Assembly (NCBI GenBank): GCA_009760855.2
Contig: WPIO01000231.1
Coordinates: 1-64,000 of the forward strand
Reading direction: 5' to 3'
DNA length: 64,000 bases
Source of the DNA: Cristatella mucedo
Lineage: Eukaryota > Bryozoa > Phylactolaemata > Cristatellidae
This document shows, in pieces, positions 43,411-54,824 of the stretch; within the stretch, counting starts at the first letter, position 1, and the number at the start of each line of letters is the position of its first letter. Below the pieces are notes generated by a model. That model saw nothing but the letters and a program-made list of their open reading frames with translations, was not told the origin of the DNA and did no database searches. The position numbers were made by a program, and so were the translations under genes.

Positions 43411-45923
43411 TTTCGCCCTAAAAATCGAACAGATGGCCAAGTGCAACCCTCCAGCAGAAATCGCATTTAATGACCCGGCGTTATGGACGGCTTGGAGAAA
43501 TCGATTTTGCCATTTCGTGATGGCAACGAATATGATGGCGGAGGAACAGGACGTACAGATAAGTGCCCGCTTGTATGCCATGGGGGTGCAAGCTGAAGCG
43601 ATTTCCGACACCTTTACCTATGAGGTCGACCAAGTGAAGACGTTGGATCTCATCTTGGGCAAGTTTAATAATTATTTCATACCACGAAGGAATATTATCC
43701 AAGGTCGGGCTATGTTCAACCGCCGCTGTCAACATCCGGGGGAGTCTACTGAGGCATTGATACGGGCACTACTTGATTTAGCTTCGTACTGTGAATACGG
43801 CACGATGAAAGATAAGTTGGTCCGAGATTGCCTGGTTTTGGGCTTGTCCGACCTTAAACTTTCAGAAGCCCTGCTACTAATCCCCGACCTTATGTTAACT
43901 GTGGCAGTACAAAAGGCGTGTCAGACGGAGACGGTAAAATCACTGCTGAGTCTGCAGCACCCGGATTCAGATGTCTCGGAGGTTTGTGGGCGACCACAGT
44001 CAGCCGAATGTGCTGAGCCCTGCGTTCAAGAGGCTAGCAGCGGCAGAGACCGTTGGAGAGTTCAGCTTTTCGATGATGTAAAAGACGCTAACGGCTGCCG
44101 GAACTGCAACTCGGCTCGCACTTCTGGACACTGCCCAGTGCGATACCACTGTTGCAATACCTGTGGGAAGTTTGGCCACTATGCAGTGCAGGTGCAAATC
44201 ACTCATAAAACCCGATGCTAAAATAAGAGAGATCCCGGCCTAATCCGACGGTGAGAACTACACCGTTGATACCATTACAAAGCCTGTACTGGTGGAGCGC
44301 CAGTCGGCAAGGGCATCATCACCCTGGCAAGTGAATTTGTTCGGGTATGGAATGACCGTTCCGTTTAAAATAGATAGTGGCGCTGACGTAACCGTCATTA
44401 TGGAAGACTCGTGTGGTCGACTGATACGACCACCTTGCCTCGAGCCTACAGCAGCAAAATTACACAGCGTCGGTAACCACCTGGCTTGTAAGGGTACCCT
44501 CAAAGCGAGGTGAAAGCAGAAAGGAACGATTTATCTTCTGCCAGTCTATGTAGTTGCTGGAGCAAGAAATAATCTCCTCAGCAAACAAGCTTCTCTGTGC
44601 ATTGGACTGACTAAACTCAGCTTAGGGGAGACTATTCTTCAAGACCCGGTATTTGGAGAGATCGGATTGATGCGATGCCAGCCGGTAAAAATTCCTCTCA
44701 AATCTGATGTGGAACCATTCTGAGCACATACAGCCCGCCACATATCCAGACCGCTGTTCCCTCTGGTAAAGGACGAACTTCTTCGAATGGAGAAGAATGG
44801 CATCGTAGAACGTATATCGGAGCCGACCGAGTGGTGCTCCCCAATCGTACCGGTCCTGAAGCTCAACGGAAAAGTGTGCCTTTTTGTTAACTTGAAGCGC
44901 TTAAATCAAGCAGTTGTTCGTGAAAGCTTCTGTCAAAAGAGCCAGAGGAGACAACTACACGAGCCACTCATCCCTACACCGTTGCCCAGTGTTCCTTGGC
45001 AACAAGTCACTGCCGATCTCTTCGAACACGAAGGACGTCAGCACCTGATTGTTATCGTTTTTTACTCCAGATATATGGAAATCACTCCATTATCTAAATC
45101 GACGACCAAAGAAGTTGTGGCCGAACTGCACACCATATTAGATAGCTGCATCAGACTAGAGTTCATGCAGTCTGACGATTGTCCACAACTTTCATCTCAC
45201 GAATTTGGCAATTTCACGAGACGATATGGGTTCAAATATGTCACGACCAGCCCACATTTTCCACGAGCGAACGGAGAAGTGCAAAAAGCGGAGCGAATTT
45301 CCAAATCTATTGTGAGGCAACCTGATTTGTGCTTTGCATTATTGATGCAGAGGTCGATGCCATGCACCTCTACAGGCTTCAGCCCGGTACAACTGATAAG
45401 GTGACAGCAGATTAAGACGTAGTTTACAGAGCTCCCGTGGCATGTCGAATCACCATGGCCTGCAAAGGAAAAGGTGCAACTCAACGACGACCGTGCAAAA
45501 GAGCTTCAACAGCAATACCACGATCGCCATCATTCTGCTCGCCCATTTCCACCTCTTCAACCCTGCCAACCGATATTAGTGCAGACAGATGGTGAAAAAA
45601 GCTGGAGCACACACGCAACTGTGACAGCTCAAGCAAGTACACCTCGGTCGTTTGTCGTTCAGACTGACAATGGCAGCACTCTTTGGCGGATCAGAAGGCA
45701 TCTTCGACCGATTGACACTGATCCACTGGTCGCCAACAGCGAATATACTGGCAGTTTCGTGCATTTACCATAACCTACACCTGCAGCTCAAGATCAGTCT
45801 CCAAGTATTGCCAATGAGATGCATTTCTCTCAAGGTCAAACGACAACAAGGTCTGGCAGGCTGGTAAAGCCAGTTCAAAGGCTAGATCTTTGAAAATGAG
45901 ACAGTTATTATTTGCAGGGAAGG

Positions 45924-46063
45924 TGTGATAACAGAGCTATCGGGCGGAGCCACAACAATGTCACCAATCAGGAGAGGCTTCGCTCACGATGTGGTCCTGA
46001 AGCCGACATAAAATGGTTGCCAATAAACGGGGTCTCTTTGTTGTGCTGCGTCTTATCATTACA
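45924..46063 (+). repeat. 3' LTR, 140 bp
   Basis: Starts TGTGATAACAGAGCTATCGG after a purine-rich GCAGGGAAGG and ends TCATTACA, followed by the target repeat ATAAT. Confidence 0.88.
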
Positions 46064-46665
46064 ATAATGACCTTGAACTATCTGCTCAATTGGATGCTAT
46101 TCGTAGAGCAGATAAGTGGTGCCAAAAAATGACTGCAGCATATAGCCCCTTGAGTGAACTTAGTTTCTATCGACTCGTTTACTCAAACCACAGGCCTCGA
46201 GTCCACTATCTCGGTCAGATCATATATGATCTCGATCAAGGTAGTGCAACCACTGGTGGGATAAACCGGCACGGGCAGTGTATTTATGCTAGGCGTCGGT
46301 CATAGGCTAAGTATTTTCGCGAAATATTTTTGGCATTTGGCATGCCAACCCCGTCAGAATCGGCGACGGCTTGACGAATGCTTGAATGTATTAGTTATAC
46401 AGCGGCAGGTTCTCCAACCGAGGCAGCTGTAGTTGAATTGTATGTAGGCTTCTCTGATAAGCCTCTGGTGAAAAGCTCTTAGAAACGTCACCGAGAGGGG
46501 ACAGTGCACAGCTGTGGTCCGCCTGTGATGTGCCGTGTACAGGATCTGATTGACATGGCTCATGAACAGATGGTGGATTCACCATCAAGATCGGCCTGTA
46601 CACATTTTAATCCTCCTCGATGAATCATCGTGGTTTTACCAGGGGATTGCAGCAGTCGAGGAGAT
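46064..46665. other. Duplicon A right end, no gene
   Basis: Colinear with 58429-59020. Frames such as 46090-46305 and 58531-58791 share NHRPRVHYLG/NRRPRVQYLG-like residues but drift apart and cannot be called a gene. Confidence 0.45.
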
Positions 46666-47394
46666 TTTTATAATTAAAATTAACGGTGACTGCATTTGCT
46701 CTGAGTACATACGCTCAGTGCCGTTGTCATCACAGGAAGTTGGCCAACATTGAGGTAGTGTGAGTACTTACAGGATAAAACGTTGTAGTGAAAAGGAGAA
46801 CAGGCTAATGGGCCGCCACCACTAGAAGAGGCAGATTTATTTAGGAATCTGGAAAATCGTAAGTTCTACTCGTAATGCTGCTACTGTGACACTGACGTTT
46901 GCAAGCTGATGCCAATATCTTCTGGGCAACATAGCGACTGAACCAGTCAAGTAACTTTAAAATCAGTTGCTAACTGAGGAGGCATTATGGGCTGAGGATA
47001 TGCCATGTCCAGCCTGACGGACCATTGCTGCATCGAATAAGCCACAGGTCATGAAATAATACGTTGCAGTCGAGTCATACGAACGATCTTTGTGATGCGG
47101 CTAATATTCAGCCGCATAATTATTAGCAGAAATGGGTGACTATTATATACCGACATGGGTTCACCATTACCACTCACCTGGGGTGAAATTTAAAGCATAT
47201 ATGAGTCGTGAGAACAGCAGCCGAAAAAGAGCATCCTGTGGAAATAGCTGCTCTGACAAGCTTAAGAACCCGAGTTTTGTATGGAAGATTTATTCATTTT
47301 TTTTCCATTCTGTGTCTCAGAAATCTATCTATCCTCCAAATCGGCAACTTTCAAGTTGATTTGTGTGGCATACCTGACGCCAGTGGCACAGTAT
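46666..47394. other. Spacer between A1 and B2, no gene recognised
   Basis: Frames 46550-46753, 47132-47359 and 47208-47546 overlap and show no motif. Confidence 0.4.
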
Positions 47395-48769
47395 GTCGCA
47401 TAGTGACCAATATGTGTTTTCTTGTCGCTGGCATGCTCGACCCTGATAACATCGAAGGTCACCCACAAAACCGACGTTTCACGTCAACCAACAGACACGT
47501 CTCCTTATCCATGATGACATTGAGTTTGTCACTGGTAAATCTTTAATCGACCTCCACCTGCTATTGTGGTGCTTAGCAAAATTTAGGTTGTCGAAGGCAG
47601 CTATTCCAAAACATTTCAATTGTTATTCGGAATAAGTCCTAAGAATTTTAAAATGCAGCTTCCCTTTAATTTTGAAGTTCACTAAATTCTGATTTTTTCA
47701 CTCATGCTACGAATTGGAGTTAGGTGCATCAATGACAGCCGTTAGCAGGCACACACTTGACCAAGAAAAAATTAAGATCCCCAAACACAGATAGACGTAA
47801 CATGCATGAAAAACGTGTAATTAAGAACACAACTCTGCAACTGCCTGTTAGTGTAAGAAATCTCTCTATTGATCAAAATAGCGAAAACCAAGGTCGTCCA
47901 CACCGAATATATTAGCCCCTGAAAAAACCCGTCTGCTCTCCATTAACAGAAAGACTGCATCAACACCTGAAGTCGGCAGCTCGTCAGCTAGACACTGCAG
48001 ATCTTTGTTATGCTCGCAACATAGCAAACCACAATAACCTAGTTTTCCAAACGTATGGCTTCAAGGTTTTCGTACTGTTGAAAGAGCCCGCTAGTCAGTA
48101 GGTGGAAGCTGTGATATACAGACATTTTTTTATTCAGTTTCCATGTCAGGGACAGCTGGCATTTTCAAGAGGTCAGTATAGTCATCATCTTATACAGATT
48201 CATGCACACCTTGCAACAGGAAAATTAACCTCACAGTACAGATATTGAGAGCGAAATTTAGGGTCTCAATATAGGTATTCTACAAAGTTAAGAGCAGTAA
48301 AATTACCAAACGAGCGCATTACGACAGGCATTTCCAGCTGGTCAAATTAGGACACACCATATACTTCTTGATGCTAGTAATGAAAACACGAAAATGACAT
48401 AGAATACTACATATACAAGCTTCCAAATTTAGCTTTTGTGATTGATATTTAACGAGTTAAAAAGATGAAGAGGTAGTGTGGTGTCTTATTTGGACTTCCT
48501 CTTGAAATCTTTATTTAGAAAGTTTGATTACCACTGCACGATAATTGCATGTTTCGGAATTCACGAAACATCAGTAGTCTCTATTATGACGAAGCACTAC
48601 AACTTTACCATTTTCTTTGTAACTCATTTTTCAAGCGTATGGCTACTATCACTGTCATCTGCCAGGTAAAAGATACTGCTTCCACAGATTAATCCTAAAA
48701 TTAAAACTTCAGTGTAGGGTTTTTCATTTGCCGTAATCTCCATGTAAATAAATAAAACTAAATACTAGC

Positions 48770-48945
48770 TGATTTAACAGCCTCTTTTTGCATAGCGACA
48801 CAAGTGAATTCACAGCGATCACCACTGCTCTCAGTAGCCATATAGGATCGCCCACAGCAGGATCCGCACCCACAACCTCGGGCCGAGATCGTGAAAAGCG
48901 ACCACCTTTCCTAGTGAGCCATTACGGCTCAAGGCTCAAGTAACC
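48770..48945 (-). mobile_element. SINE-A copy, antisense (B2)
   Basis: Orthologous position to 26.73-26.90 kb: CAGCCTCTTTTTGCATAGCG, GGATCCGCACCCACAACCTC (box B decayed), GAGCCATTACGGCTC. Confidence 0.85.
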
Positions 48946-49014
48946 ACGGATGCCTCATTGGCCCTATCGCCCATGTCGAGACATTTGAATTAAAAGGTAT
49001 ACAGACACGGCATG

Positions 49015-49500
49015 ACCTGAAGTTATATCTTTGGCTATAGCCTATCTATCAGCTCCACTCCCCTACCAGGCCAAGCACTGCATGACCTGCTTTTCCCAAT
49101 CTAACCAACGGTTTACCAATACCTCGTACAAACCTAAAATCCAATGCAGACCATGAATTTAGTTCCTATGCTCCCAAAGCCTGGAACGAACTACCGACTT
49201 GCTTCACGACGACACTTGACTTGACCACATGCAAAGGAAATTAAAAGCTCACCTATTTAATAGACCATGTATTGGGACCCTGTGATTCACCCTTTATATA
49301 CATACACGTGCCGAATGAGTGCATACCACTAACCACACTTGCATTCTGGCCCGGTACATGTCACTACCGACCATGTCATTAATGTTGGCTATCAAGCATG
49401 ATACTAAAACCACTCACCATCTGATCGTGCTTCCTTTGCAGCCAATGTTAGGCGCTTGGAAATATATTGATTTCTCTTAGAGCAGCTTACCAAGTGTATT
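49015..49500 (+). mobile_element. LINE-A 3' fragment, sense (B2)
   Basis: AYLSAPLPYQAKHCMTC-like start, C-terminus, UTR and decayed tail, parallel to 26976-27462. Confidence 0.8.
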
Positions 49501-50170
49501 AGTATTGCTATTCTCTTGGGTTGACTACCAAAAAAGGCAACGAGACCACAGCGGCTGGCTACGAATACGTCTGCAAGGCTAGTTTTCAAGTGTCAGAGGT
49601 GTGGCCACGTATCATCTTTGCTAACAGTGCTAGGATGGCTGCCGGTTGATCAACGGATGCAGAGGAAAGTTCTCATGCTGACCTGAAACGGACGAAACGG
49701 CTTAGCTCCTACATACCTAGCTGAACTGCTACACCAGTTTCTGTTTCTTCGTGAACTCAGGTCCTTTAGGAACAATAAAAAATAGCTATTCCATTCCTTA
49801 ATTTAAAGACCATTGGTGACAGAAGCTTTAGCTCTGCAGGACCTAGAGTGTTAAACTCACTTCTACAATTCTTATGCAACGATAACTACTCTACTGCTTC
49901 CGATTATGTCACATACTTCTCAGTGGTCCTCAGCTGCTACTTACATGCTATTTACTGCCTCAGCAGCTCTCCTGACTCTATTACGCTTCCACTTTCTCTT
50001 GGTTGCGTGACATGAAGTATATTAGCTACCGAATGCCTACCTTAAGCCGCTTAAGCTGTGAGTGTGCTGAGAGTTTTCTATACTAGACTTTCTTGCCTAG
50101 CAACCACATTGCGTTTACGGCTTTGTGGAGTTACAGATGGAGGTAAATTGCATTGCAATAGTTTCTATAC
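49501..50170 (+). mobile_element. LINE-B 3' fragment, sense (B2)
   Basis: TTGACTACCAAAAAAGGCAA, FKCQRCGHVSSLLT-like, AELLHQF-like, GDRSFSSAGPRVLNSLLQF and a 3' UTR to GAGTTACAGATGGAGGTAAA. Single version of the segment that is doubled in B1. Confidence 0.85.
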
Positions 50171-50289
50171 ACCGTCGCTGTGGATCATAGTTGTAAATGA
50201 AGTTGTTGACTATCTCGTTTTGACAGGTATATTTTAAGACTTATAGCAATATCCATAGGTGACTCAAGTGCAATGATCTAAATAACATG

Positions 50290-50425
50290 AGTAATAATAA
50301 TAACGCACTTGATAAAGCACCCTTAGGGAAATCAATATCTTCCTAGGTTTACATTTGCTCCAAATAATGAATCGTGAATAATATCATGCTTCATAAACAA
50401 AATGAACAGCGTGGTTAAGGGTAAC
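50290..50425 (-). mobile_element. LINE-A 3' tail, antisense (B2)
   Basis: GTAATAATAATAACGCACTT, GATAAAGCACCCTTAGGG, then UTR to GGGTAACGTGCACACGG. Confidence 0.82.
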
Positions 50426-51010
50426 GTGCACACGGTAACTCGACGGTAGTCATCATGCATATAATGACACATACTACCTAGCCTACAGTCTACTGTAACA
50501 TTTCAGTTATGATTGCATACATTCAAGTAGCACGTCAAAGTAGAACCTGGGATAAAATCGTGCAGTACTGGTAAAATCACTAGAGCCTCAAAAAGGAATG
50601 CAGCATGTCGACCATTTCGCCAAGCCAGGCTGCCATTGCTCAAGTTAGCATTTGTAAAAATTTTATTTTTCAGTCGTACCTCCCCCGAAGGCTTAGCAGA
50701 TTCACCAGCTTGACTGTCAGAAAACTCTGATTTTCGGCAACAGTCCGCTTCTTCAACCGTAACATCAAAGGATTCCTAAATACAAAGTATGCAATGCTGA
50801 AACACATTAAATCTCCGTGAGTAACTCAAGGGAATAGCCAAATATGATTTTTTCGGAATAAGGAAAGTAATTTGCATGCACTAATTTTTTGTTGTATGTT
50901 GGCTGTGTAAGGGTATGTGGGACAAGATGACACTATAAGTAGGCTTGAAGTTTTAGCATCAGGAAGCTAATTCGTTCCAAACTTTAGTAATTAAGTGCAA
51001 AATTGTCTTT

Positions 51011-51055
51011 TCTTATCTCTTTTTAGACGCTTTACATATTCCTCGGGGACTAAGT
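51011..51055 (-). mobile_element. SINE-B fragment, antisense
   Basis: CTTATCTCTTTTTAGACGCT, TTACATATTCCTCGGGGACT. Only the tail part, cut by the LINE-B that follows. Confidence 0.55.
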
Positions 51056-52580
51056 TTATCGTCCAGTTTTCCTTCTTCCGTTCGTATCAAAGATTCTTGA
51101 AAAAATTGTTGCTAAGCAGCTAATTGAACATATTGAAAATAATGGAATGTCAAAAACACTTCAATCATGTTTCAAGAGGCAGCACTCTACTGAAACTGCT
51201 CTCCTCCATGGTAACAATGACATTCTACAAGGCAATGACGACAGGAATGTCACTGCCCAAGCTCTGCTAGATCTGTCTGCTGCCTTCGACACCATTGATC
51301 ACGATGTCCTGCTTGAACGATTGAGAATAACGATCGGTCTGGCACACGAAGGACTGGCGTGATTTAAATCATACTTGTCTGATCGTGTTCAATCCGTGTC
51401 GTGTGGGGGTCAGGTCTCAGACATGAGAAGGGCCACCTGTGGAGTCCCTCAAGGTCTGTACTTGGTCCCTTGCTGTTCTCCATTTATACACAACCACCCG
51501 GAAGAGTGATTAAGGCCCATGGAATAGGATATCACTTCTATGCTGACGATACTCAGTTGTATTTGTCATTTAAATCGTCGGAATCTGCTGAAGCAACTGA
51601 TAAACTGAATGCAAGCCTTGCCGATATTCGATCGTGGATGTCGGAAAACTTCCTGAAATTAAATGACGATAAAACTGAACTGCTTCTCATAGGACACCCT
51701 AAGCGTGTGGCTAGATTAAAAGGCTTTGCTGTTCTAATAGGTGATGCTATTGTGCGACCTTCACAATGTGCTCGTAATCTAGGTGTCGTGTTCGACAGCT
51801 GCCTCAATTTCAAAAGCTTCATTCAGAAGACTGCCTCTACAGCTAGCCATCACATCCGATCCCTATCCAAGATTAAAAGCTGTCCCACAGTTTCTTGTAA
51901 AAAATTTAACTAGCTCTTTAGTTCTATCTCGGCTTGATTATTGTAATTCCTTTTTGGCTCGGCTACCAAAGAAAGCTATTATGCCACCACAGCGGACTAT
52001 GAATATGGCTGCAAGGCTGGTCTTCAAGTCCCAGCGGTTTGAGCACGTGTCATCTTTGCTGAAAGAGCTCGGATGGTTGGCGGTTTAGCAAAGGATACAG
52101 AGCAAAGCTCTTATGCTGACCCACAAGGCCCGCCACGGCTTGGCTCCTTCCTACCTAGCTGAACTGATGCATCAGTTTCAGCCTGTTCGCCCCTTCAGGT
52201 CCTGGGTGGACAATTAATTAGCTGTCGCATTCCTTCGCTTAAAGACAGTTGGCGACGGAAGCTTTAGCTCTGCAGGTCCTAGACTGTGGAACTCGCTTCT
52301 ACATATCTTACGCAACGACATCTACTCTCCAACTGCCGATTATTGCAAATCTTTTTCAGCGTTCCTGAACTGCTACTTATATGCTACTCACTACCTCCAC
52401 GGCTCTCTTAAATCTGCTATGCTTCCCACTTTCTCTTTGTTGCGTGAGACGAAGTCAGTTGGCTACCGAATGCGTACCGAAATCCGCTTAGGCTGTGAGG
52501 TGCTATACAAAAATCTCCTGCCTAACACCCACATGGTCTTTATGACTTTTTAGAGTTTCTGACGGAGATACATTACATTA
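51056..52580 (+). mobile_element. LINE-B, sense, about 1.5 kb, YADD intact
   Basis: Frame 51147-51362 gives [20 protein letters not shown] and [20 protein letters not shown] (palm motif A). Frame 51401-51913 gives [40 protein letters not shown] (intact catalytic YADD), [39 protein letters not shown]. 51783-52088 gives SRLDYCNSFLARLPKKAIMP and FKSQRFEHVSSLLKELGWL. The 3' UTR runs to GACGGAGATACATTACATTA. The first part of the RT and the endonuclease are missing, and there are several frame breaks. It is the best view of the LINE-B active site. Confidence 0.93.
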
Positions 52581-52977
52581 CATCATATAATATACTGTAT
52601 GAGCACACTGTAAAAAATTAAAAGGATACAATTTTTGGCAGAGCTAAAAATAATTTGTACATGGTGATGTAAGCTTGTGAGCCACTACTACCTTACGAAC
52701 AGTCAATTTTAGTTACAAACAAAGACTTTGGGCTCTTAATACTAGTAAAGCGTCTACAATATCGTATCTAGTGATTGCATGCATGGAACAAATGCATTCA
52801 CTGAGAATCGGTGCTTGTGATACTTATACCATTAAGCACATATTTCAATCTTAAGCCTACTCAAAATTCTGCAACACCGACACACCAAAGACTTTTGATC
52901 AGTGAAGCCACATGTAGAACATTTGTTCACACTGAGCTTTAAAAAGGCATTGCTTTGAATAGTACTGGTTTACTTAC

Positions 52978-53187
52978 TTCCTCACTATCGATGAATATAT
53001 TCAGATCCTGCTTCTTGATTTCTCTGACCTCCAACTCGTAAGCTTCCTTATCGTCCGCATCCCAATCATCTTTATTAAAGCTAAGAGCCTTTATACAAAC
53101 TCTTTCATACTTGCAGTAACCAATACAAGTGAAGTGTTGAGCTAACCCATGATAGAAATGTTTCGACCAGTTTGTTTTAAAGTATAA
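52978..53187 (-). CDS. Host gene exon (3' part), cut by a LINE-A
   Basis: The minus strand is open without a stop from the LINE-A edge to a consensus donor (GAGGAA|GTAAGT, donor at 52972-52977). It reads KTNWSKHFYHGLAQHFTCIG, YCKYERVCIKALSFNKDDWD, ADDKEAYELEVREIKKQDLN, IFIDSEE. The acidic/basic helical end suggests a real protein, which I do not recognise. It lies on the same strand as, and just downstream of, the exon at 53.74-54.32 kb, separated by a LINE-A insertion. A length difference or an intron separates the two frames. A second copy of its last 38 bp lies at 36726-36763. Confidence 0.5.
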
Positions 53188-53736
53188 AAACTTTAATAAT
53201 AATAATATAATAATTATTGTTAACTAAATAAAGCGCCCTCAGAGAACTTAATCTCTCTTTAGGCGCTTTACATTCGCTGTAAAGTGAAATGCAATTGAAT
53301 GGTAAGTAAAATCGTGTTCGAAAAACAAACAAAATGAATAATATGGTTAGGGGTGACCTGCACAGGGTCAGCATGCAAATGTGGTTATTTGCAGCATGCA
53401 CAGTGTCAGCACGCATAAGCACATCAAGGATGAATCACAGGGACCCACTAAATGCTGTCCTAAATAGGTGTGTTTTTTGGTTCCTTTTAAATGTGGTCAG
53501 GTCAGGGAATGATCTGACGCAGGTCGGGAAGGAGTTCTAGGCTTTGGGAGCATATGAACTAAATGCACGGTCTCCAAAGGATTTAAGGTGCGTATGAGGT
53601 ATTTCTAGACAGTTGGATTCCGAAAAGCGGGTTATACGATGCTTAGCCTGATGGGGGTAGTATATCTGACAGATAGGCTGGAGCCATAGAATGAAAGGAC
53701 CTAAAAGTGAGGGACAAAACCTTGAAGTCAACTTTC
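53188..53736 (-). mobile_element. LINE-A insertion in the host gene, antisense
   Basis: (TAA)n tail, hairpin (AAAGCGCCCTCAGAGAACTT), UTR, then C-terminus back to the DFKV segment (TTGAAGTCAACTTT). AACTTT occurs at both junctions (about 53188-53193 and 53731-53736), consistent with a 6-bp target duplication. It is a well-preserved, relatively recent copy. Confidence 0.9.
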
Positions 53737-53925
53737 CTTTAGGCTGGCACGAAAATATTTTACCAGCAGCTCCTGCATACCGTTATTTGTGTCACTCTCA
53801 TCGCAAGTCCAGACTTCGGAGCTACCCAAACGATATATGCCTGACCTCACACGTGTCTCATTACCAGACACTGATGGGTTTTCTGGACTACGGTATAAAG
53901 GAAAATCTTCACCTTGCCTGGCTCA
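53737..53925 (-). pseudogene. Host gene, open continuation of the DNRRLYW-motif frame
   Basis: In the same frame as the ORF ending at 53944, after TGA codons at 53944-53946 and 53923-53925, the minus strand is open again for about 62 codons: ARQGEDFPLYRSPENPSVSG, NETRVRSGIYRLGSSEVWTC, DESDTNNGMQELLVKYFRAS, LKE. This suggests one longer coding region that has acquired two stops, or a short intron that I cannot place (a CAAG|GTGAAG donor-like site exists). Product not recognised. Confidence 0.45.
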
Positions 53926-53943
53926 TTTGAGCGCGATCCACGT

Positions 53944-54303
53944 TCAGTAGTCCTCAGCAATCACAAATGCTTCGTGGACTTCCTTTGTTATGTGGCCACT
54001 TTCTTGACTCGATTCGGTCTCCCAGTAAATCAAGGCAAACCCATCTTCGAAGCAGCTTTCATCAGCATCAAACACGAGGCAAGGTAGCTTGCTTTCACCA
54101 CGTGCCCAGTACAGCCTCCGGTTGTCAGAAGAAGTGAACATATCCGATGAATATTTGATGACATATATGAGGCCAGTTCGATCATAGATTTCCTGTTCGA
54201 AGGCAGATTCAACGTCATGGTGTATTGTACCCACGTTAAAACGGTCAAAGATTGACGCTTTGGAGAATCTTATTCGCTTTGGGTCGATGTGTTGGACTGA
54301 CAT
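53944..54303 (-). CDS. Host-like protein with SDNRRLYW motif, 119 aa (probably broken gene)
   Basis: Starts with ATG just after a good splice acceptor (TTTTGTCTATCTTTGTAG then AGGTTCAAAATG; acceptor at about 54313-54316), so this is a spliced gene and not a retrocopy. Sequence features: IRFSKASIFDRFNVGTIHHD at residues about 11-30, LIYVIKYSSD, then SDNRRLYWAR at about 59-68, and an acidic C-terminus. The pattern R-F-S/T-x-x-S-I-x-x-x-F followed by DNRRL-W/Y is one I remember from a widespread, poorly characterised family of small eukaryotic proteins; no enzymatic role is claimed. The frame ends at a TGA, but the same frame stays open beyond it, and a LINE-A sits downstream in the gene. It is probably a decaying host gene. 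It is absent from duplicon A1. Confidence 0.6.
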   Translation of the reverse strand: MSVQHIDPKRIRFSKASIFDRFNVGTIHHDVESAFEQEIYDRTGLIYVIKYSSDMFTSSDNRRLYWARGESKLPCLVFDADESCFEDGFALIYWETESSQESGHITKEVHEAFVIAEDY

Positions 54304-54690
54304 TTTGAACCTCTACAAAGATAGACAAAATTTAAGTTCAATGGAACTAGCAAAGACACGTGCGAATAAAGCCAACTAGTCCTCTTTACCCTAATACTTT
54401 TTTCATGCTTTTGCGATGAATTAATCTGCAGCCGTGTATAGCTTACATTTTAAATATATTGTTTCACACTTTCTTACACCATTTCTATTGAAGGCACTCG
54501 AACCGGTCTTGGCGGACCAGCTGAAATGACATGTTGAAACAAGAAACCTTGCTACTACTACGACGTTCCTGTCGTGTTATTAAAATAATTGATGGAAATA
54601 GTCAGCATAAGTTAGGGTGTATAACCACCTGTTAGAAAACTATATATTAGGAGGAATTGTTTATTATTGATGCTCAATCATTCGGCTGAT
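54304..54690 (-). other. Probable intron / upstream region of the host gene
   Basis: Pyrimidine-rich acceptor end, then AT-rich sequence without a recognisable further exon. The A2-only segment ends near 54690. Confidence 0.35.
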
Positions 54691-54824
54691 CTCAAATTCC
54701 TTCTTTATTGCAATTAATCTCGCCCAGGAATCACTGCCATTGCATTACAATGGTTGAGGGTCCAGTTGGAGTGGTAACTCCTAAAGTATGGATGTGAATG
54801 CACAAAGATCATCCACAGAACCTT

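Larger units (their letters stand above)
43271..46063 (+). mobile_element. Gypsy-type LTR retrotransposon fossil with both LTRs
   Basis: Compact 2.8-kb fossil. Parts in order: 5' LTR, a gag region (about 43433-44221, ending in a CCHC-like knuckle), a protease region with the DSGADVTVI active-site motif (about 44365-44400), a partial reverse transcriptase, a partial integrase (about 44985-45400) and a 3' tail region, then the 3' LTR. The flanking repeat is ATAAC/ATAAT, and the empty site is visible in A2. It is clearly incomplete and broken in at least four places. Its age is younger than the A duplication; the two LTRs differ at very roughly a fifth of positions by eye, so it is not recent. 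Confidence 0.92.
37735..46665 (+). repeat. Duplicon A, copy 1 (A1)
   Basis: About 8.9 kb colinear with 52585-59020 (A2). Subtracting A1-only insertions (LINE-A about 38795-40085, SINE-A about 41480-41665, LTR element 43271-46063 plus target repeat) leaves about 4.66 kb, against about 4.64 kb for A2 less its own extra segment. Identity by eye is about 80-90 percent depending on the stretch. Confidence 0.88.
47395..51010 (+). repeat. Duplicon B, copy 2 (B2)
   Basis: Colinear with B1 (25385-29030). It carries the same internal SINE-A, LINE-A, LINE-B and LINE-A tail insertions, without the 94-bp tandem duplication. Confidence 0.88.

Noticed and set aside
46090-46305. Possible gene in the right end of duplicon A
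   Set aside because: The A2 counterpart (58531-58791) drifts out of frame; substitutions and length changes do not look coding-constrained.
53944-53946. TGA as selenocysteine or reassigned codon
   Set aside because: Two TGAs in an apparently decaying gene interrupted by a LINE are better explained by mutation; other stop codons occur freely in nearby fossils and no SECIS-like structure was identified.
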